A stretch of 64,000 bases of DNA. It comes from Lentzea sp. NEAU-D7 (lineage in GTDB: Bacteria; Actinomycetota; Actinomycetes; Mycobacteriales; Pseudonocardiaceae). This document shows positions 9,177-17,661 of the stretch, piece after piece (position 1 is the stretch's first letter; each line of letters begins with the position of its first letter). The notes beneath the pieces were generated by a model. It was not told the DNA's origin. It did not search any database and was given only the letters and a program-made list of their open reading frames with translations. Position numbers and translations under genes: made by a program. Where the stretch lies: positions 496,001 to 560,000 of the forward strand of contig NZ_JAPJDL010000002.1 in assembly GCF_026242055.1 (NCBI RefSeq), written 5' to 3'.

Positions 9177-10346
9177 GTGACGGAGATCCGCGTACTCACC
9201 GACGAATCGCAGTACCGCGCCCACAACACGCTCTTCCGCCGGGCGATGCACTGGGGCCCGCCCACGGACGAACAGTGGCCGGCGGTGCTGCCGTCCTACG
9301 GCGACGGCCGGGTGCTCGCCGCGTTCGAGGGCGACGAGATGGTCGGCACGACCCAGTCGTTCGACAGCACCCTGGTGGTACCTGGTGGCGCCGTCGTGCC
9401 GCACGCGGCCGTGTCGCGCGTAGGTGTGCGTGCGGACTACACGCGCCGAGGCGTGCTGAGCGCCCTGATGCGCGAGCAACTCTCGACGCTCCAGCAACCC
9501 GTCGCGACGCTGCGGGCATCGGAGGGCCGCATCTACGGCCGTTTCGGCTACGGCCTGGCCGGACGCGTGCGGTTCCTGCGGATCGACGCGCGCAAGGCCG
9601 TGATCCCGGGCTCGCCGGCCGGGCGCGTGCGGATGCTGGACCCCGACACCGCGGACAAGCTGCTGCCGGAACTGCATTCCGAATTCGGGCTGAACCGGCC
9701 GGGACAGATCTCCCGCTGGCCGGGCTGGTGGGCCAGGGAGCTCGACCGCAAGGGCAACGGCGAGAACCGGGTCACCGTCGTCCACAGTGGACCGGACGGC
9801 GACGACGGCTACGTCCGCTACAAGGTGACCGAGGACAAGGACTTCAAGCACCACATGGAGGTCGAGGACTTCGCGTGGGCAGGCGCCGACGCGTGGCGCG
9901 ACCTCTGGATCTACCTGACGAGGCTGGACCTGGTCGACACGATCGAGGTGGACGCGGCGCTCGACGACCCGTTGAACTGGCTCTTCGAGGACCCGCGGGT
10001 CGTGTGCACGAAGGACGTCTTCGACCAGATCTGGCTGCGGCTCGTGGACGTCCCGCGCATGCTCGCCGCCCGCACCTACAGCGGTACCGAGTCCGTCGTC
10101 ATCGAGGTGCACGACGGGCTTCTGCCCGCGAACAGCGGCCGGTACCGGATCTCGCCCGACGGCGCCGAACGCGTCGAGGCGCAGGCCGACATCACCGTTC
10201 CGGTCGACCTGCTCGGGGCCGTCTACCTCGGTGACACGAGGTTCTCCGACCTGGCGGCGGCCAAGCGGATCGAGGGGACGAGGTTCGCGGAGGCCGACGC
10301 GTTGTTCGCCGGCCCCGTCGCCCCGCTCTGCTCGACGTTCTTCTAG
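9177..10346 (+). CDS. Eis-family GNAT N-acetyltransferase
   Basis: Acetyl-CoA-dependent amine acetyltransferase of the Eis family, which acetylates aminoglycosides or peptides in characterised members. The 389-residue protein has the acetyl-CoA loop RVGVRADYTRRGVLSALM (about 84-101), the tyrosine-containing GRIYGRFGYG motif (about 118-127), a second degenerate GNAT fold and a C-terminal SCP2-like domain. It ends in Phe, and the Eis terminal carboxylate is catalytic. The GTG start has GACGAT (9164-9169) seven bases upstream and no ribosome site, so the mRNA is probably leaderless. Substrate unknown. Confidence 0.87.
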   Translation: MTEIRVLTDESQYRAHNTLFRRAMHWGPPTDEQWPAVLPSYGDGRVLAAFEGDEMVGTTQSFDSTLVVPGGAVVPHAAVSRVGVRADYTRRGVLSALMREQLSTLQQPVATLRASEGRIYGRFGYGLAGRVRFLRIDARKAVIPGSPAGRVRMLDPDTADKLLPELHSEFGLNRPGQISRWPGWWARELDRKGNGENRVTVVHSGPDGDDGYVRYKVTEDKDFKHHMEVEDFAWAGADAWRDLWIYLTRLDLVDTIEVDAALDDPLNWLFEDPRVVCTKDVFDQIWLRLVDVPRMLAARTYSGTESVVIEVHDGLLPANSGRYRISPDGAERVEAQADITVPVDLLGAVYLGDTRFSDLAAAKRIEGTRFAEADALFAGPVAPLCSTFF

Positions 10347-10413
10347 ACCGGGGTGGACGGGTCCGAGACGATCGGCGCCTCGGACCCGCCGGTGCTCAGA
10401 TGCCGTACCTGAG

Positions 10414-10596
10414 GCTGGCCGCGGCGACTGGGGCTACGAAGACCGCGCCTGGCTCACCAACTCGGACGGCACGGTGTCGTACTGCGCAAGGGTCGGCGAC
10501 GGTGGCCGCGTCCGGTGCGATCGGTTCGACGGCACCGGTTGGTCCACGGCGATCTCGCCACAGGTGGACGTGGGCTACCCGGACGCGTTCGCCTGA
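10414..10596 (+). pseudogene. Remnant of a protein-coding gene (C-terminal fragment)
   Basis: Between eis-like and the exonuclease gene, the frame ending at the TGA of 10594-10596 encodes a plausible protein tail: GDWGYEDRAWLTNSDG, then YCARVGDGGRVRCDR and DVGYPDAFA, with paired cysteines in a repeated Y/R-C pattern. Upstream of about 10414 the same frame turns into Arg/Pro/Ser-rich shadow sequence, and there is no convincing start. It looks like the 3' end of a deleted gene, perhaps a secreted VCBS- or lectin-like protein. No homologue can be named from sequence alone. Confidence 0.4.
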
Positions 10597-10599
10597 TCG

Positions 10600-11544
10600 T
10601 CAGGGACGGCGCTCCATCGCGTTCACCAGACGCGGCACCGAACTGCCGAGGCCCCAGCGCTGCGTGAGCTCGCGCAGCCGCTCGGGGTCGGCGGGCACGC
10701 GCGGCACGTCGTCGGCGCGGTCCAGCACGACCGGGGCGTCCAGCGCGGTGCGGACGACCACGGGCGCCACCGCCAGGTAGTCCTCGGCCGCGATGAGCGC
10801 GTTGCGGGCCTTGGTGGTGAGCTTGCGGTCCATCGGGTCGGTCACGGCCTTGAGGACCGCGTCGAGCGAGCCGAACTCGGTGATGAGCTTCGCCGCGGTC
10901 TTCTCGCCGATGCCCGCGACGCCCGGCAGGCCGTCGGACGGGTCGCCGCGCAGCACGGACATGTCGGCGTACGCCGAGCCCGCGTTCTCGACGGGCAGCG
11001 AGTACTTGGCGGCCAGCTCCTCGGGGCCGAGGACCTCCGCCTTGTTCCAGCCGCGGCCTACGTAGACGACGTGCACCGGCGTCGGTTCGTGGCGCACGAC
11101 CTGGAACATGTCGCGGTCGCCGGTGACGACCTCGACGGGCGACTTCGTCTCGCGGTGGGCGAGCGCGCCGATCACGTCGTCGGCCTCGTGGCCCGCAGCC
11201 TCGGCCGTGCAGATGCCGGCGGCGTCGAGGACGTCGAGGATGATCGGGATCTGCGGCGTCAGCGTGTCCGGCACCTCCTCCGAGCCGTCGGTGGCGTCCT
11301 CGGCGACCCGGTGCGCCTTGTACGACGGCAGCGCCTTCACCCGGAACTCGGGACGCCAGTCGGCGTCGAGGCAGGCGACGAGGCGGGCGGCGCCGCGTTC
11401 GGTGATGACGCGGGCGATCGTGTCGACGAACCCGCGCACGGCGTTGACGGGCGTGCCGTCGGGCGCGGTCATCGAGTCCGGCAGCGCGTAGTACGACCGG
11501 AAGTAGAGGCTCGCGGAGTCGAGCAGCACCAGGGGAGAGCTCAC
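10600..11544 (-). CDS. 5'-3' exonuclease (polymerase I-type, stand-alone)
   Basis: FEN-type nuclease without a polymerase domain, acting on 5' ends or flaps. The 314-residue protein carries the acidic metal ligands in LLDSASLYFRSYYALP, DADWRPEFR, HEADDVIGA and TGDRDMFQV, and the DNA-binding GDPSDGLPGVAGIGEKTA helix-hairpin-helix segment (about residues 190-208). GTG start with TAGCTT eight bases upstream, probably leaderless. It is divergent from the peptidase gene. M. tuberculosis has an exonuclease at the equivalent place (Rv2090, from memory). Confidence 0.92.
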   Translation of the reverse strand: MSSPLVLLDSASLYFRSYYALPDSMTAPDGTPVNAVRGFVDTIARVITERGAARLVACLDADWRPEFRVKALPSYKAHRVAEDATDGSEEVPDTLTPQIPIILDVLDAAGICTAEAAGHEADDVIGALAHRETKSPVEVVTGDRDMFQVVRHEPTPVHVVYVGRGWNKAEVLGPEELAAKYSLPVENAGSAYADMSVLRGDPSDGLPGVAGIGEKTAAKLITEFGSLDAVLKAVTDPMDRKLTTKARNALIAAEDYLAVAPVVVRTALDAPVVLDRADDVPRVPADPERLRELTQRWGLGSSVPRLVNAMERRP

Positions 11545-11552
11545 GAACGGAC

Positions 11553-11663
11553 AAGCTACTAGTGCGGGGGCCTTTCACGCCTGCCGGGCGCGCTCCGTGC
11601 GCGAAAGGCGTCCCGCCGGGAGCCGAACGCGCCCGGCAGGCGGTGCGGTCCACGCACTAGGCT
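11553..11663. promoter_or_regulatory. Divergent leaderless promoters with nested inverted repeats
   Basis: On the minus strand, TAGCTT (11553-11558) lies eight bases before the exonuclease GTG. On the plus strand, TAGGCT (11658-11663) lies seven bases before the peptidase ATG at 11671. The region between has outer arms CTAGTGCG (11559-11566) and CGCACTAG (11653-11660), and inner perfect 15-bp arms CGCCTGCCGGGCGCG (11578-11592) and its complement (11628-11642). The inner arms fall at the expected -35 region of each promoter. Confidence 0.6.
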
Positions 11664-11670
11664 TTCCGTC

Positions 11671-12792
11671 ATGGCAACGATCACCGGGCCCATCGACGTG
11701 TCCGCGCTGCGCGCGCGGCTCGACCGCGCTTCCGCCGCCGCCGAGCAGGCGGGCGTCGACGCCCTCCTCATCTCGCCCGGCTCGGACCTGCGGTACCTGA
11801 TCGGTGCCGGTGGCGACTCCTTCGAGCGGCTCACCTGCCTCGCGCTGCCCGTGGGCGGCACGCCGACGCTGGTCGTGCCGAAGCTGGAGCAGCCGGGCTA
11901 CGCGGCGATCCCCACCGACGAGCTCGGCGTCGAGGTCGTCACGTGGGTCGACGGCGAGGACCCGTACGCGCTGGTCAAGGCCGCGCTCAAGGGCTCGCGG
12001 ACGGCCGTGGCGGACATGATGCCCGCCCTGCACACCATCAAGCTCGGCCAGGCGATCGGCGGCACGCAGTCGCTGGCCGGCCCGATCATCCGCGAACTGC
12101 GCATGCGCAAGGACGCCGCCGAGATCGACGCCCTGCGCAAGGCGGGCGCCGCGATCGACCGCGTGCACGCGCGCATGGGCGAGTTCCTGCGCGTGGGCCG
12201 CACCGAACGCGAGGTCGCGCACGACATCGCGCTGGCGATCGTCGAGGAGGGCCACACCGTCGCCGACTTCGTGATCGTCGGCTCCGGCCCGAACGGCGCG
12301 TCCCCGCACCACCGCGACTCCGACCGCGTGGTCGAGGCGGGCGACGTCGTCGTCATCGACATCGGCGGCCCGGTCGCCGAGGGCTACAACTCCGACTCGA
12401 CCCGCACGTACGTGATGGGCGAGCCCGCCCACGACGACGTCCGGGACACCTACGCCGTCCTGCAGGCCGCGCAGCAGGCCGCCGTGGACGCGGTGAAGCC
12501 GGGCGTGACCTGTGAAGAGGTGGACGCGGCCGCCCGCACCGTCATCGCGGACGCCGGGTTCGGCGAGTTCTTCGTCCACCGCACCGGCCACGGCATCGGC
12601 CTGGACGTGCACGAGGAGCCCTACATCGTGAGCGGCAACTCGCTGCCGCTCGAAGCAGGCATGGCGTTCAGCGTGGAGCCCGGCATCTACCTGCCCGGCC
12701 GCTGGGGCGCCCGCATCGAGGACATCGTGGTCGCCACCCCGGACGGCGTCGAGTCCTTCAACAACCGACCTCACGACCTGGTGGTGCTTTGA
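11671..12792 (+). CDS. Xaa-Pro dipeptidase/aminopeptidase (M24 family, PepQ/PepE-like)
   Basis: Cytoplasmic metallopeptidase that removes residues preceding proline. The 373-residue protein has an N-terminal creatinase-like domain (to about 140) and a pita-bread catalytic domain with the five metal ligands visible in VVIDIGG (Asp), NSDSTRTY (Asp), RTGHGIG (His), SVEPGIYLPG (Glu) and ARIEDIV (Glu). ATG start, probably leaderless (TAGGCT seven bases upstream). Its stop overlaps the TTG start of the Lrp gene. M. tuberculosis has pepE at the equivalent locus (Rv2089c, from memory). Confidence 0.92.
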   Translation: MATITGPIDVSALRARLDRASAAAEQAGVDALLISPGSDLRYLIGAGGDSFERLTCLALPVGGTPTLVVPKLEQPGYAAIPTDELGVEVVTWVDGEDPYALVKAALKGSRTAVADMMPALHTIKLGQAIGGTQSLAGPIIRELRMRKDAAEIDALRKAGAAIDRVHARMGEFLRVGRTEREVAHDIALAIVEEGHTVADFVIVGSGPNGASPHHRDSDRVVEAGDVVVIDIGGPVAEGYNSDSTRTYVMGEPAHDDVRDTYAVLQAAQQAAVDAVKPGVTCEEVDAAARTVIADAGFGEFFVHRTGHGIGLDVHEEPYIVSGNSLPLEAGMAFSVEPGIYLPGRWGARIEDIVVATPDGVESFNNRPHDLVVL

Positions 12793-13235
12793 CCCTCGAG
12801 CAGATCGACAGAGCGATACTGAAGGAACTCGCCTCGGACGGCCGGTGCAGCTTCACCGACCTGGCCGAACGCGTGGGCCTGTCCGTCTCGGCCGTGCACC
12901 AGCGGGTGAAGCGCCTCGAGCAGCGCGGCATCGTGAAGGGCTACGCGGCCCGCCTGGACGGCGCCGAGATCGGCCTGCCGATGTCGGCGTTCATCTCGCT
13001 GTTCCCGATCAACCCGGCCGAGCCGGACGACTACCCGAAGCGCCTGGAGCACCTGCCGGAGATCGAGGCCTGCTACTCGGTGGCGGGCGACGCCTCCTAC
13101 GTGCTGCGTGTCCGGGTCGGCTCGCCGGTCGCGCTGGAGGAGCTCCTGCAGAAGATCCGGGAGTCGGCGAACGTGTCGACGAGGACGACGGTCGTGCTCT
13201 CGACGCCGTACGAGGACAGGCCGCCCGCGGTCTGA
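12789..13235 (+). CDS. Lrp/AsnC family transcriptional regulator
   Basis: A 148-residue feast/famine regulator. It has an N-terminal helix-turn-helix (about residues 6-55; CSFTDLAERVGLSVSAVHQRVKRLE) and a C-terminal RAM effector domain with the CYSVAGDASYVLRVRV strand that binds amino acids. The start is TTG at 12789, overlapping the peptidase TGA (TTGA), which makes the two genes translationally coupled. The link to a proline-specific peptidase suggests amino-acid-responsive control, but the ligand cannot be read from sequence. Confidence 0.9.
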   Translation: MTLEQIDRAILKELASDGRCSFTDLAERVGLSVSAVHQRVKRLEQRGIVKGYAARLDGAEIGLPMSAFISLFPINPAEPDDYPKRLEHLPEIEACYSVAGDASYVLRVRVGSPVALEELLQKIRESANVSTRTTVVLSTPYEDRPPAV

Positions 13236-13251
13236 CGGTGGACCGCCCGCT

Positions 13252-13273
13252 GCGGTGGGGGAGAACCCGCCGC
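13252..13273. terminator. Possible hairpin between convergent genes
   Basis: GCGGTGGG (13252-13259) and CCCGCCGC (13266-13273) form an 8-bp stem with one G-T pair and a six-base loop, in the 49-base gap between the Lrp gene and the ABC ATPase ending at 13285. No T-run follows. Confidence 0.4.
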
Positions 13274-13284
13274 GGCACCGGCCG

Positions 13285-13881
13285 TCAGCGCACCTGTCCG
13301 TCGGCGAGCACCAGCACCCGGTCGGCGACGGCGTGCACGGCGTCGTGGTGGGTCGCGATCAGCACCGCGGCCCCCTCGTCCGCGACCCGCCGCAGCAGCC
13401 CGACCGCGGCCTCGGCGCTGGCGGCGTCCAGGTGTGCGGTGGGCTCGTCGGCGAGCAACGCCGCGGGCCGCGCCACCACGGCCCGGGCCAGCGCCGCCCG
13501 CTGCTGCTGGCCGAACGACACCTGCCCCGGATACCGGGACCCCAGCTCGGAGATCCCCAGCTCGGCCAGCAACTCCGCGACGCCGGTCACCTCCCGCCCC
13601 GCCAGCCGCAGCGGCAGAGCGACGTTCTCCTCCAGCGTCAGCTCGGAGGCGAGCCCCAGCGACTGCGGCAGAACCGCGCACGCGGACCACGAGGCGGGTC
13701 CGGGCGACACCGACCCGCTGTCGGGGAGGTCGAACCCGCACAACAGGGACAGCAGCGCGGTCTTCCCGGACCCGGACGGCCCGCTCAGGGTCACCAGCTC
13801 GCCGGCGGAGACCGTGAGGTCCACCCCGCGCAGCACGGACACCCCGCCGAAGGCCCGGTGCACCCCGGCCGCGCGGATCAC
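13285..13881 (-). CDS. ABC transporter ATP-binding protein (atypical signature motif)
   Basis: Last gene of a three-gene exporter-type operon. The 198-residue ATPase has Walker A GPSGSGKT, a Q-loop in AVLPQSLGL, Walker B AALLADEPTAHLD and an H-loop His in IATHHDAV. The signature reads VSFGQQQRA instead of LSGGQ. The GTG start overlaps the stop of the upstream ATPase (13878-13881). A longer open frame exists upstream, but the ATPase fold begins at VIRAAGVHRAF, so 13881 is chosen. The altered signature suggests that, in a heterodimer with the next ATPase, one ATP site may be weak. Confidence 0.85.
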   Translation of the reverse strand: MIRAAGVHRAFGGVSVLRGVDLTVSAGELVTLSGPSGSGKTALLSLLCGFDLPDSGSVSPGPASWSACAVLPQSLGLASELTLEENVALPLRLAGREVTGVAELLAELGISELGSRYPGQVSFGQQQRAALARAVVARPAALLADEPTAHLDAASAEAAVGLLRRVADEGAAVLIATHHDAVHAVADRVLVLADGQVR

Positions 13882-14477
13882 GACGCGGCCAGCGGGACGC
13901 ACAGGTCCGCCAGCGCCACCAGCCGCGGGTCGTGCGACGCCACCACGGCCGGCACCGGCAGCGACTCGAGCGTCTCCAGCACGAGATCGGCCGACCGCGC
14001 GTCGAGCTGCGAGGTCGGTTCGTCGGCCACCACGACCGAGGCGCCGCGGGCGAGCGCGCACCCGAACGCCAGACGTTGTTGCTGGCCACCGGACAGCGCG
14101 CCGATCCGCCAGGTCGCGGACGCGCCCAGCCCGAGCCGGTCGAGCAGGGAGAGGTCCGCGGCACCGGCCGCGCGCAGGTTCTCGCCCACGGTCAGGTGCG
14201 AGATCAGGTTGTCGCCCGGGTTCTGGAAGACGACCGCGATCTCCTTGCTCCGCAACACCCGCAGCTCCGACCACGACAACGACGAGGTCGGCACGTCGTG
14301 CACGTACACCTCGCCGCGAGAAGGGCGTTCGACCAGCGACAGGACGCGCAGCAGGGTCGACTTGCCGGAGCCGGACGGTCCGGACAGGACGGTGAGGCCG
14401 GGCGCGATCGACAGCGACACGTCCGTGACGGCGTGCACGGAACCGTAGGACACTCCTACGCCACAAGCACGGATCAC
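13878..14477 (-). CDS. ABC transporter ATP-binding protein
   Basis: Second ATPase of the operon, 199 residues. It has Walker A GPSGSGKS, Q-loop VVFQNPGDN, canonical signature LSGGQQQR, Walker B VVVADEPTSQLD and the H-loop VVASHDP. The GTG start at 14477 overlaps the permease stop (GTGA), and its own stop overlaps the next ATPase start. Both ATPases are MacB/LolD-like in length and pair with a FtsX-type permease, so lipid, peptide or drug export, or cell-envelope remodelling, is more likely than nutrient uptake. Substrate unknown. Confidence 0.87.
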   Translation of the reverse strand: MIRACGVGVSYGSVHAVTDVSLSIAPGLTVLSGPSGSGKSTLLRVLSLVERPSRGEVYVHDVPTSSLSWSELRVLRSKEIAVVFQNPGDNLISHLTVGENLRAAGAADLSLLDRLGLGASATWRIGALSGGQQQRLAFGCALARGASVVVADEPTSQLDARSADLVLETLESLPVPAVVASHDPRLVALADLCVPLAAS

Positions 14478-16918
14478 CTGAGCAGTTCTCCCATCCGCGC
14501 GGTTCGCACACCGCGCAACGCGAGCCAGGCCGCCACGACGACGACCAGGGCACCGCACGTCACCATCGCACCCAGCAACGGCAGCAGGTCCGGCAGCACC
14601 GGCGCCGGGTTCAGCCAGGGCGCGGGGTCCAGGCGCGGCACGGCCGCCCCCGCGCTCGCGAACGAAGCCACCACACCGATCAGCACGGCCAGCGACGCCA
14701 GCGCGCCCACCTCCAGCAGATGGCTCGACCACAGCACGGACGGGCGCATGCCCATGCGGGTCGACAGGGCGCCGGACACGGCGTTCTGCCGGCGGCGGAC
14801 CTCGACGGCCAGCAGCAGCGCCACGGCGGCGACCACGGCCAGGACGACGCCGATCGCCGCCACGAAGCCGAAGGTCCACTCGACGGTCAGGAACGGCAGG
14901 CCGTCGAGGACGCGGGCGCGGTCGGCGGCGTTCGTGTAGTGGATGCCGTCGGCCTGCAACGCGGAGGTCAAGGCGGACAACGGAAGCGTCGACCACAGGT
15001 GCCACGAGCCCACCTGCTCGGCGGCGGGCACCGAGTCGCGGGCGACGACGTACCCGCGGGTGCCGAGCTTCGGGAACGACGGCAGCGCCGCCACGGGTTT
15101 GAGCAGCGGCAGGCCGGCGATCTGGATCTCCTGGTTCGCCGAGCGGCCGATGCGCAGAGCGGGCGCGACCTCACCGGTGCGTTTCAGGCCCGAGAGCAGC
15201 GACCGCACCTCGGCGGCGTCGTCCAGCACCGCGGCGTCGGTGAACGTCGCGGGGTCCACGACCAGTGCGCCCGTGCTCACCCCGACGAGAGTCGTGTTGC
15301 CCCGCAACGACGAGGGCAGCGCGACCCGGCCGAGCGCGATGTCCTGCGACACCTGGACCGTGCTGTTCGCGCCGACGAACACGCCCGACTTGGAGTCCAG
15401 CGCCGACTGCTGCGCCCCCGCGACCGCGCTGCCGACAGCGATGGTGCCGACCGCCAGCACGCCCACGAGCAGCACGCCGGTCACCGGTCCGACGGCGGCG
15501 GCCAGCCGGCGCAACGCGAACTGGGCGGCCGGGACCCGCCACCACCGCACGTGGTGCGACCACCCGAGCGACCAGCGCAGCAGCCGGGTCGCGAGCAACG
15601 CCGCCGCCAGCACCACGAGCAGGGGGAACGCGAGCGCGGCCACGTCGACGCGGGGCAGCGAGCCGGGCTTGAGCGACGTGCCCAGTCCATTGTGGGACAG
15701 GCGGACCCACGCGAGCACGGCCAGTCCGGCGACGACCAGCTCCCACGGCACCAGCCCGAGCCGCCGGGAACGGGCTCGCCCCTGGAACGTCCGGTGCGCG
15801 CGCCAGGACGCCACCAGCACCGTCACGGCGAGGCTCAGCGCCACCACGGCCAGCACGAACCCCAGCGCCACCCAGAGCGTTCCGGGGGCCAGCACGACAC
15901 CGGGCGCGTACAGCGGCAGCAGCAGCCGGGCGGTCACCAGCCCGAGCACGCCGCCCACGACCAGCGGCAAGCCCAGCTCCAGCACGCCGCGCAGGCCCAG
16001 CGCCAGGGGACTCGCGCCGCGCACCCACAGCAACCTCAGCTCGGAATGCCGCCGCTGCGCCCACTGCACGGTCACGGTGCCCACGCCCGCGAGCCCGACC
16101 AGCACGCTGATGATCACCAGCGGCAGCAGCGAGGAGGAGACGTTGCGCTCCGCGGTCCGTGCCGCGGCGACGGCGCCGGACAGCAGATCGGTCCTCGTCA
16201 GCGGCAGCCCGAGCGCCGCCAGCCGCGCGTTGCCGTTGTCCCGCAACGCCTCCGCCTCGGCGAGCGTCGCCGGTGCCTCGGCCGTGAAGCGCAGCGACAC
16301 CGTGGCGTCCGACGCGAACTCCGGTGGCAGCGCGGCGAGGTCCGCGGCGGAGGTCACCCAGATGACCGACGTGCTGGCGCCGTCGCCGGCCAGCGGGTTC
16401 GGCACCACGGTCTTCGCCTCGGAACACCACCAGCCGTCCACGGGCTGCGCGAGGTCGGCGTAGATCGCGGTCACCACCAGCGAGGAGCCGGTCAGCCGGT
16501 CGCCGACCTCCACCTCGGCGGCCGTCGCGATCGTCTGGGGCACCCACAACCCGGCGCCACCGCCCTGTACGGCGGTCAGGTGCGACACCGCGTCCGGCCG
16601 GTACCCGAACCGGCCGTAGGTCGCGATGCCGTTGAAGTCGGGCCGGCCGATCCGCGAGTAGGCCCCGCCGAGGTCGCCGCGCGCCGCCAGCGACACGGCC
16701 GTGGACAGCGGGAGCCGGTCCCCGTCCAGCGACGGGTGCACGGAATGCGGGCACATCCTGCTCTGCTGGTAGGCGAGAGCGGCGCTGCCCGCGGCGGAGG
16801 AGTGCAGGGCGGCCGCGGCCACCACGAAGCCCAGCAGCAACGTCGTCGCGATGCTCACGAGCAGGGTGAGCGGACTCGACAGCGCGGCCCTGGGCGCGGC
16901 TCTCCACGGCAACTGCAC
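14474..16918 (-). CDS. FtsX-like permease, two FtsX modules
   Basis: First gene of the ABC operon, encoding an 814-residue membrane protein. A first membrane helix (PLTLLVSIATTLLLGFVVAAAALHS, about 15-40) is followed by a long extracellular region (about 45-255). Groups of helices follow at about 260-400 and 430-500, then a second extracellular region, and a final set of three helices at about 680-800. This is the pattern of duplicated FtsX/MacB permeases. GTG start; TAGCGT (16925-16930, minus strand) lies six bases upstream, so the mRNA may be leaderless. It is coupled to both ATPase genes by four-base overlaps. Confidence 0.87.
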   Translation of the reverse strand: MQLPWRAAPRAALSSPLTLLVSIATTLLLGFVVAAAALHSSAAGSAALAYQQSRMCPHSVHPSLDGDRLPLSTAVSLAARGDLGGAYSRIGRPDFNGIATYGRFGYRPDAVSHLTAVQGGGAGLWVPQTIATAAEVEVGDRLTGSSLVVTAIYADLAQPVDGWWCSEAKTVVPNPLAGDGASTSVIWVTSAADLAALPPEFASDATVSLRFTAEAPATLAEAEALRDNGNARLAALGLPLTRTDLLSGAVAAARTAERNVSSSLLPLVIISVLVGLAGVGTVTVQWAQRRHSELRLLWVRGASPLALGLRGVLELGLPLVVGGVLGLVTARLLLPLYAPGVVLAPGTLWVALGFVLAVVALSLAVTVLVASWRAHRTFQGRARSRRLGLVPWELVVAGLAVLAWVRLSHNGLGTSLKPGSLPRVDVAALAFPLLVVLAAALLATRLLRWSLGWSHHVRWWRVPAAQFALRRLAAAVGPVTGVLLVGVLAVGTIAVGSAVAGAQQSALDSKSGVFVGANSTVQVSQDIALGRVALPSSLRGNTTLVGVSTGALVVDPATFTDAAVLDDAAEVRSLLSGLKRTGEVAPALRIGRSANQEIQIAGLPLLKPVAALPSFPKLGTRGYVVARDSVPAAEQVGSWHLWSTLPLSALTSALQADGIHYTNAADRARVLDGLPFLTVEWTFGFVAAIGVVLAVVAAVALLLAVEVRRRQNAVSGALSTRMGMRPSVLWSSHLLEVGALASLAVLIGVVASFASAGAAVPRLDPAPWLNPAPVLPDLLPLLGAMVTCGALVVVVAAWLALRGVRTARMGELLR

Positions 16919-16936
16919 CTGCGCACGCTAACCGCC

Positions 16937-16955
16937 GCTCCCCGATTTGGGGAGC
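16937..16955 (-). terminator. Hairpin between the VOC gene and the ABC operon
   Basis: Perfect 7-bp arms GCTCCCC (16937-16943) and GGGGAGC (16949-16955) with a five-base loop, directly after the VOC gene stop. There is no T-run, so its strength is uncertain. Confidence 0.5.
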
Positions 16956-16957
16956 CT

Positions 16958-17602
16958 TCAGGAGGTAACGGAACGCATGACGCCGAACCGGCCGCCGAAC
17001 GGGTCGACGAGCACCGCGATCCGGCCGACTCCGTCGAGGTCGTGGGGCGCGAGGAGCACCGGCGCGGCGGCCGCCACCTGGTCCACGTCGGCCACCTCGA
17101 AGTACGGCAGCCAGAAGGCCTGCGAGTCCGCGACGATCGCACCGAACATCCGGCCCGCGCCGGTGCCCGCAGGCTGCAGGAACTGGCCGGGCGCGCCGGG
17201 GATCACCTGGATCTCCCACGAGAAGAGCGAGCGGTAGAAGGCCGCGGACGCGCTGGGCGCGGGGGAGTGGAGCTCCAGCCACGTCAGCGATCCCGGGATC
17301 GACACCGCGCCGAGCCCGGCGGGACCCTGCCACACGCCGAACTCCTCGCCGTGCGGGTCGGTCAGCCGGATCTCCGCGGCGGGCGAGGTCCCGGCGAAGT
17401 GGACGGTCCACGAGCCGGGCCGCGAGGTCACGTGCCCGGCGACCGCCCGGCCCTCGCGGGTGAAGACGCCGGTGCCCGGCGTGTCGAGCGGCTGGTACTC
17501 CCAGCCGAGCACGCCGCTGTAGAACTCGGCCGCCTTCGCCTCGTCCGAGGTGCCCAGATCGATCCAGGCCGGCGCTCCGGGGACGTACTCGGTGGTGATC
17601 AT
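16958..17602 (-). CDS. VOC (glyoxalase-fold) family protein, two modules
   Basis: A 214-residue cytoplasmic protein made of two VOC modules (about 8-105 and 120-205). The first begins GAPAWIDLGTSDEAKAAEFYSGVLGWEY and the second GSLTWLELHSPAPSASAAFYRSLFSWE, so this is an internal duplication of the kind seen in the CFP-32/glyoxalase-like group. The start is ATG at 17602, preceded by AGGACCTGG. A longer open frame exists but lacks a ribosome site. Reaction unknown: VOC members include resistance proteins, dioxygenases and isomerases. No specific metal ligands were assigned. Confidence 0.82.
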   Translation of the reverse strand: MITTEYVPGAPAWIDLGTSDEAKAAEFYSGVLGWEYQPLDTPGTGVFTREGRAVAGHVTSRPGSWTVHFAGTSPAAEIRLTDPHGEEFGVWQGPAGLGAVSIPGSLTWLELHSPAPSASAAFYRSLFSWEIQVIPGAPGQFLQPAGTGAGRMFGAIVADSQAFWLPYFEVADVDQVAAAAPVLLAPHDLDGVGRIAVLVDPFGGRFGVMRSVTS

Positions 17603-17661
17603 CCAGGTCCTGTCCTGTGCGTTCGGTGGGCGAGCGACCTGGAGGCGGTGCAGGACGGGGC

